From Novosphingobium guangzhouense (GTDB lineage: Bacteria; Pseudomonadota; Alphaproteobacteria; Sphingomonadales; Sphingomonadaceae), in NCBI RefSeq assembly GCF_002896965.1, contig NZ_LYMM01000053.1, forward strand, positions 1 through 35,770: a stretch of DNA of 35,770 bases, read 5' to 3'. The notes under the pieces are model-generated. The model did no database searches. It had not been told where the DNA came from and saw only the letters and a list, made by a program, of their open reading frames with translations. Below, piece by piece: positions 34,099-35,770 of the stretch. The position numbers and the translations under genes were made by a program. Numbering within the stretch: the first letter of the stretch is position 1; each line of letters starts with the position of its first letter.

Positions 34099-35622
34099 AT
34101 GGGCCAGCGTAACCGAGACATCAGACGCTCCTCGAAGTCGCCGCCCGGATGGTTCCTACGCCGAGCGGCCCTTGCCCGCCGGGCCGCTTGCCTCGGCGCA
34201 CTGACGATAGCAGGCTGCGCGACGATGGTGGGCTGCGCGAATGCGGCCGATGCGACCGCCTGCCCGCGCGAACCCGACAACGCGCGGCTCATCGTCCTGA
34301 CGGACATCGGCAACGAGCCGGACGATTCAGAATCGCTTGTCCGGCTGCTGCTCTATACCAACGAGATAGACCTTGAAGCGGTGGTCGCATCGACCTCGGT
34401 GTGGCAGCACGAAAGGATCCGCCCGGAACTCGTCGATGAGCGGATCGCAGGCTACGCGAAAGTCGCCGGAAACCTGCGTGCCCACGACTGCCGATACCCT
34501 GAAGCTGCCGCCCTTGCCCGCACGGTCAAGCGGGGAAGTCCCCGCTACGGCCTCGCCGGTGTCGGCCCAGGCAAATCGACCGAGGGCTCGCGCGCCATCA
34601 TCGCCGCCCTCGACCGCGATGATGCCAGACCGCTCTGGGTCGCCCTGTGGGGCGGCGCGGTAGACCTCGCGCAAGCGCTGACCGACATGCGCGACACCCG
34701 TTCGCCCCAGGCTGTCGAAAAGGCGCTCGCGCGTCTGCGGATCTATGCGATCTCCGACCAGGACGATGCCGGGCCGTGGATCAGGACAAATTTTCCCAAG
34801 CTGTTCTGGGTCGGCAGCATCCATGCCTTCGGCGACTATTCGGCCGCGACCTGGCGCGGTTTCTCGGGCGATCTGTACAGACGGCCCGATTTGGTCGCGC
34901 CGGCGCCAGCTGGGCCCGACGGGCGACTGGTGACGAACGACTGGCTGGCCCGCAACATCCGCAAGGGGCCGCTCGGCACGTTATATCCGGCCTGGCTCTA
35001 CGCCATGGAGGGTGACACCCCATCGTTCATGAACCTCGTGCGCAACGGCCTGTCTTCTCCGGAGCGTCCCGAATGGGGAGGCTGGGGTGGCCGCTACGGT
35101 CGGGTATCGCCCGGGCAGGGCCTCTTCGCTGACGCCACCGATACCGTCGTGGGCATGGATGGCGTAACCTATCGCAGCGGACAAGCCACGATCTGGCGGT
35201 GGCGAAAAGCCTACCAGAACGACTTCGCGGCGCGCATCGCCTGGACCCTGACCGGATGCTACACTTGCGCCAACCATGCGCCTCGGATCGCGCTGAACGG
35301 CACGCATTCGCCCTCCCCGCTCGTCCTCTCCGCCAGGCCCGGAACCGCGATCACCCTCGATGCCGGCGGTTCGAAGGATCCCGACGGGGACCAGCTCGAT
35401 TTCGCATGGTCGATCTATCTCGAAGCAGGATCGACCTTCCCCGAGGCCCCTCCCGAAATCCGCGACGGCAACAAGGCGATCGCAACCGTTACCGTTCCAT
35501 CCGGGGCCACGAAGCCGATCCACGTCATCCTGCAGGTCACCGACCGTGGTGCGCCATCACTGACCCGGTATCGCCGGGTCATCATCGATCCGGCGAAATC
35601 CGCCGAAGGCAGCAGTCGATAA
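34099..35622 (+). CDS. DUF1593 (nucleoside-hydrolase-like) secreted protein, Sde182-type
   Basis: 507 residues from ATG 34099, three bases after the GH88 stop. An arginine-rich N-terminus (RRSS, RRAALARRAA) leads to a hydrophobic stretch with a lipobox-like TIAGC (Cys40), so it may be an exported lipoprotein. The DUF1593 domain spans about 60-370. It opens with LIVLTDIGNEPDDSESLVRL, reminiscent of the Ca2+-binding Asp cluster (DTDxGxDD) of nucleoside hydrolases, and also has WVALWGGAVDLAQAL and RIYAISDQDDAGPWIR. The last 110 residues form an Ig-like beta domain (ITLDAGGSKDPDGDQLDFAW ... VILQVTDRGAPS) as in Sde182-type proteins. The family is found near carbohydrate-active enzymes and has been called cellulose-binding, but its reaction is unknown to me. 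The position in this operon suggests a role on the locus substrate outside the cytoplasm. Confidence 0.85.
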   Translation: MGQRNRDIRRSSKSPPGWFLRRAALARRAACLGALTIAGCATMVGCANAADATACPREPDNARLIVLTDIGNEPDDSESLVRLLLYTNEIDLEAVVASTSVWQHERIRPELVDERIAGYAKVAGNLRAHDCRYPEAAALARTVKRGSPRYGLAGVGPGKSTEGSRAIIAALDRDDARPLWVALWGGAVDLAQALTDMRDTRSPQAVEKALARLRIYAISDQDDAGPWIRTNFPKLFWVGSIHAFGDYSAATWRGFSGDLYRRPDLVAPAPAGPDGRLVTNDWLARNIRKGPLGTLYPAWLYAMEGDTPSFMNLVRNGLSSPERPEWGGWGGRYGRVSPGQGLFADATDTVVGMDGVTYRSGQATIWRWRKAYQNDFAARIAWTLTGCYTCANHAPRIALNGTHSPSPLVLSARPGTAITLDAGGSKDPDGDQLDFAWSIYLEAGSTFPEAPPEIRDGNKAIATVTVPSGATKPIHVILQVTDRGAPSLTRYRRVIIDPAKSAEGSSR

Positions 35623-35660
35623 CAGCCTCACGCAATCCGATATCCCAAGGAGAGTTCACA

Positions 35661-35770
35661 GTGTTTTGCAAGACGTACCACGCCACCCATCCGGACATGA
35701 TGGAGTGTGTCTCCAACGAGGAACTGCGCGACCGTTATCTGGTGACGGGCATGTTCAAGGCTGGGGAAGT
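35661..35770 (+). CDS. kduI: 5-keto-4-deoxyuronate isomerase, N-terminal part (cut by window end)
   Basis: GTG 35661 with a strong AAGGAGAG site six bases upstream. The 36 complete codons visible include YHATHPDMMECVSNEELRDR and YLVTGMFKAGEV, which align with the N-terminus of KduI (a helix, then RxxFLVxxxFxxxEV before the YSHIDR motif). KduI converts 4-deoxy-L-threo-5-hexosulose uronate, the GH88 product, into 3-deoxy-D-glycero-2,5-hexodiulosonate for reduction by KduD. Its cupin metal site is outside the window. It follows the DUF1593 gene by 38 bp in the same operon and fixes the pathway of the locus as unsaturated-uronate catabolism. Confidence 0.85.
   Translation, partial: MFCKTYHATHPDMMECVSNEELRDRYLVTGMFKAGE

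Noticed and set aside
1..35770. CRISPR arrays, insertion sequences, integrases, tRNA/rRNA genes, toxin-antitoxin or defence genes
   Set aside because: I looked for direct-repeat arrays, transposase or integrase motifs, terminal inverted repeats and cloverleaf sequences and saw none.

Overview
The window is about 36 kb of GC-rich DNA. It looks like the chromosome of an aerobic, heterotrophic Gram-negative alphaproteobacterium, most likely a sphingomonad (Novosphingobium/Sphingobium type). The reasons are five TonB-dependent outer-membrane receptors (TBDRs), two FecI/FecR-type sigma/anti-sigma pairs, TIGR01782-type 'Caulobacter/Xanthomonas' receptors and frequent GTG/TTG starts. The assignment rests on gene content and protein style, not on a marker gene. 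I see no tRNA, rRNA, CRISPR array, insertion sequence or phage gene.

Region 1 (1-8.9 kb) deals with sulfatase maturation and iron. The tail of a sulfatase is followed by its likely maturase, a formylglycine-generating enzyme with both catalytic cysteines. Next comes a run of ECF sigma factor, FecR anti-sigma, STN-containing TBDR and PepSY membrane protein, with a Fur-like box in front of the sigma gene. A separate siderophore-type TBDR follows, with its own Fur-like box and a hairpin just after its stop. Fragments of a GNAT acetyltransferase and of a response regulator lie in the intergenic gaps.

Region 2 (9.2-15 kb) is a second ECF sigma / FecR / STN-TBDR set. Its receptor is of the glycan type (TIGR01782-like), and it is followed 14 bp downstream by a secreted SGNH/GDSL esterase. 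No Fur-like box was found in front of this set, so it may sense an esterified glycan rather than iron.

Region 3 (15.2-23 kb) is mixed. It holds a minus-strand FepA/CirA-like receptor with one good and one weaker Fur-like box upstream, a translationally coupled pair (DUF389 membrane protein and SLC13/RCK anion permease), and an orphan GT4 glycosyltransferase.

Region 4 (23.2-35.8 kb) is a polysaccharide-utilisation locus for a uronic-acid-containing plant or algal polymer, probably pectin/rhamnogalacturonan-like. It has a TIGR01782-type TBDR, a minus-strand operon (LacI regulator, ROK kinase, GH43, GH28-like enzyme) and a divergent plus-strand operon (LacY-type MFS permease, GH88 unsaturated uronyl hydrolase, DUF1593 protein, and the start of kduI). 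Four near-identical LacI-type operators, with half-sites around a central CG, sit in front of the receptor and in the divergent promoter region, tying the three transcription units into one regulon. The inferred flow is: outer-membrane import of oligosaccharides, trimming outside the cytoplasm by GH43 and GH28, uptake by the MFS permease, release of unsaturated uronate by GH88, then isomerisation by KduI toward 2-keto-3-deoxygluconate. The DUF1593 protein is the least understood member.
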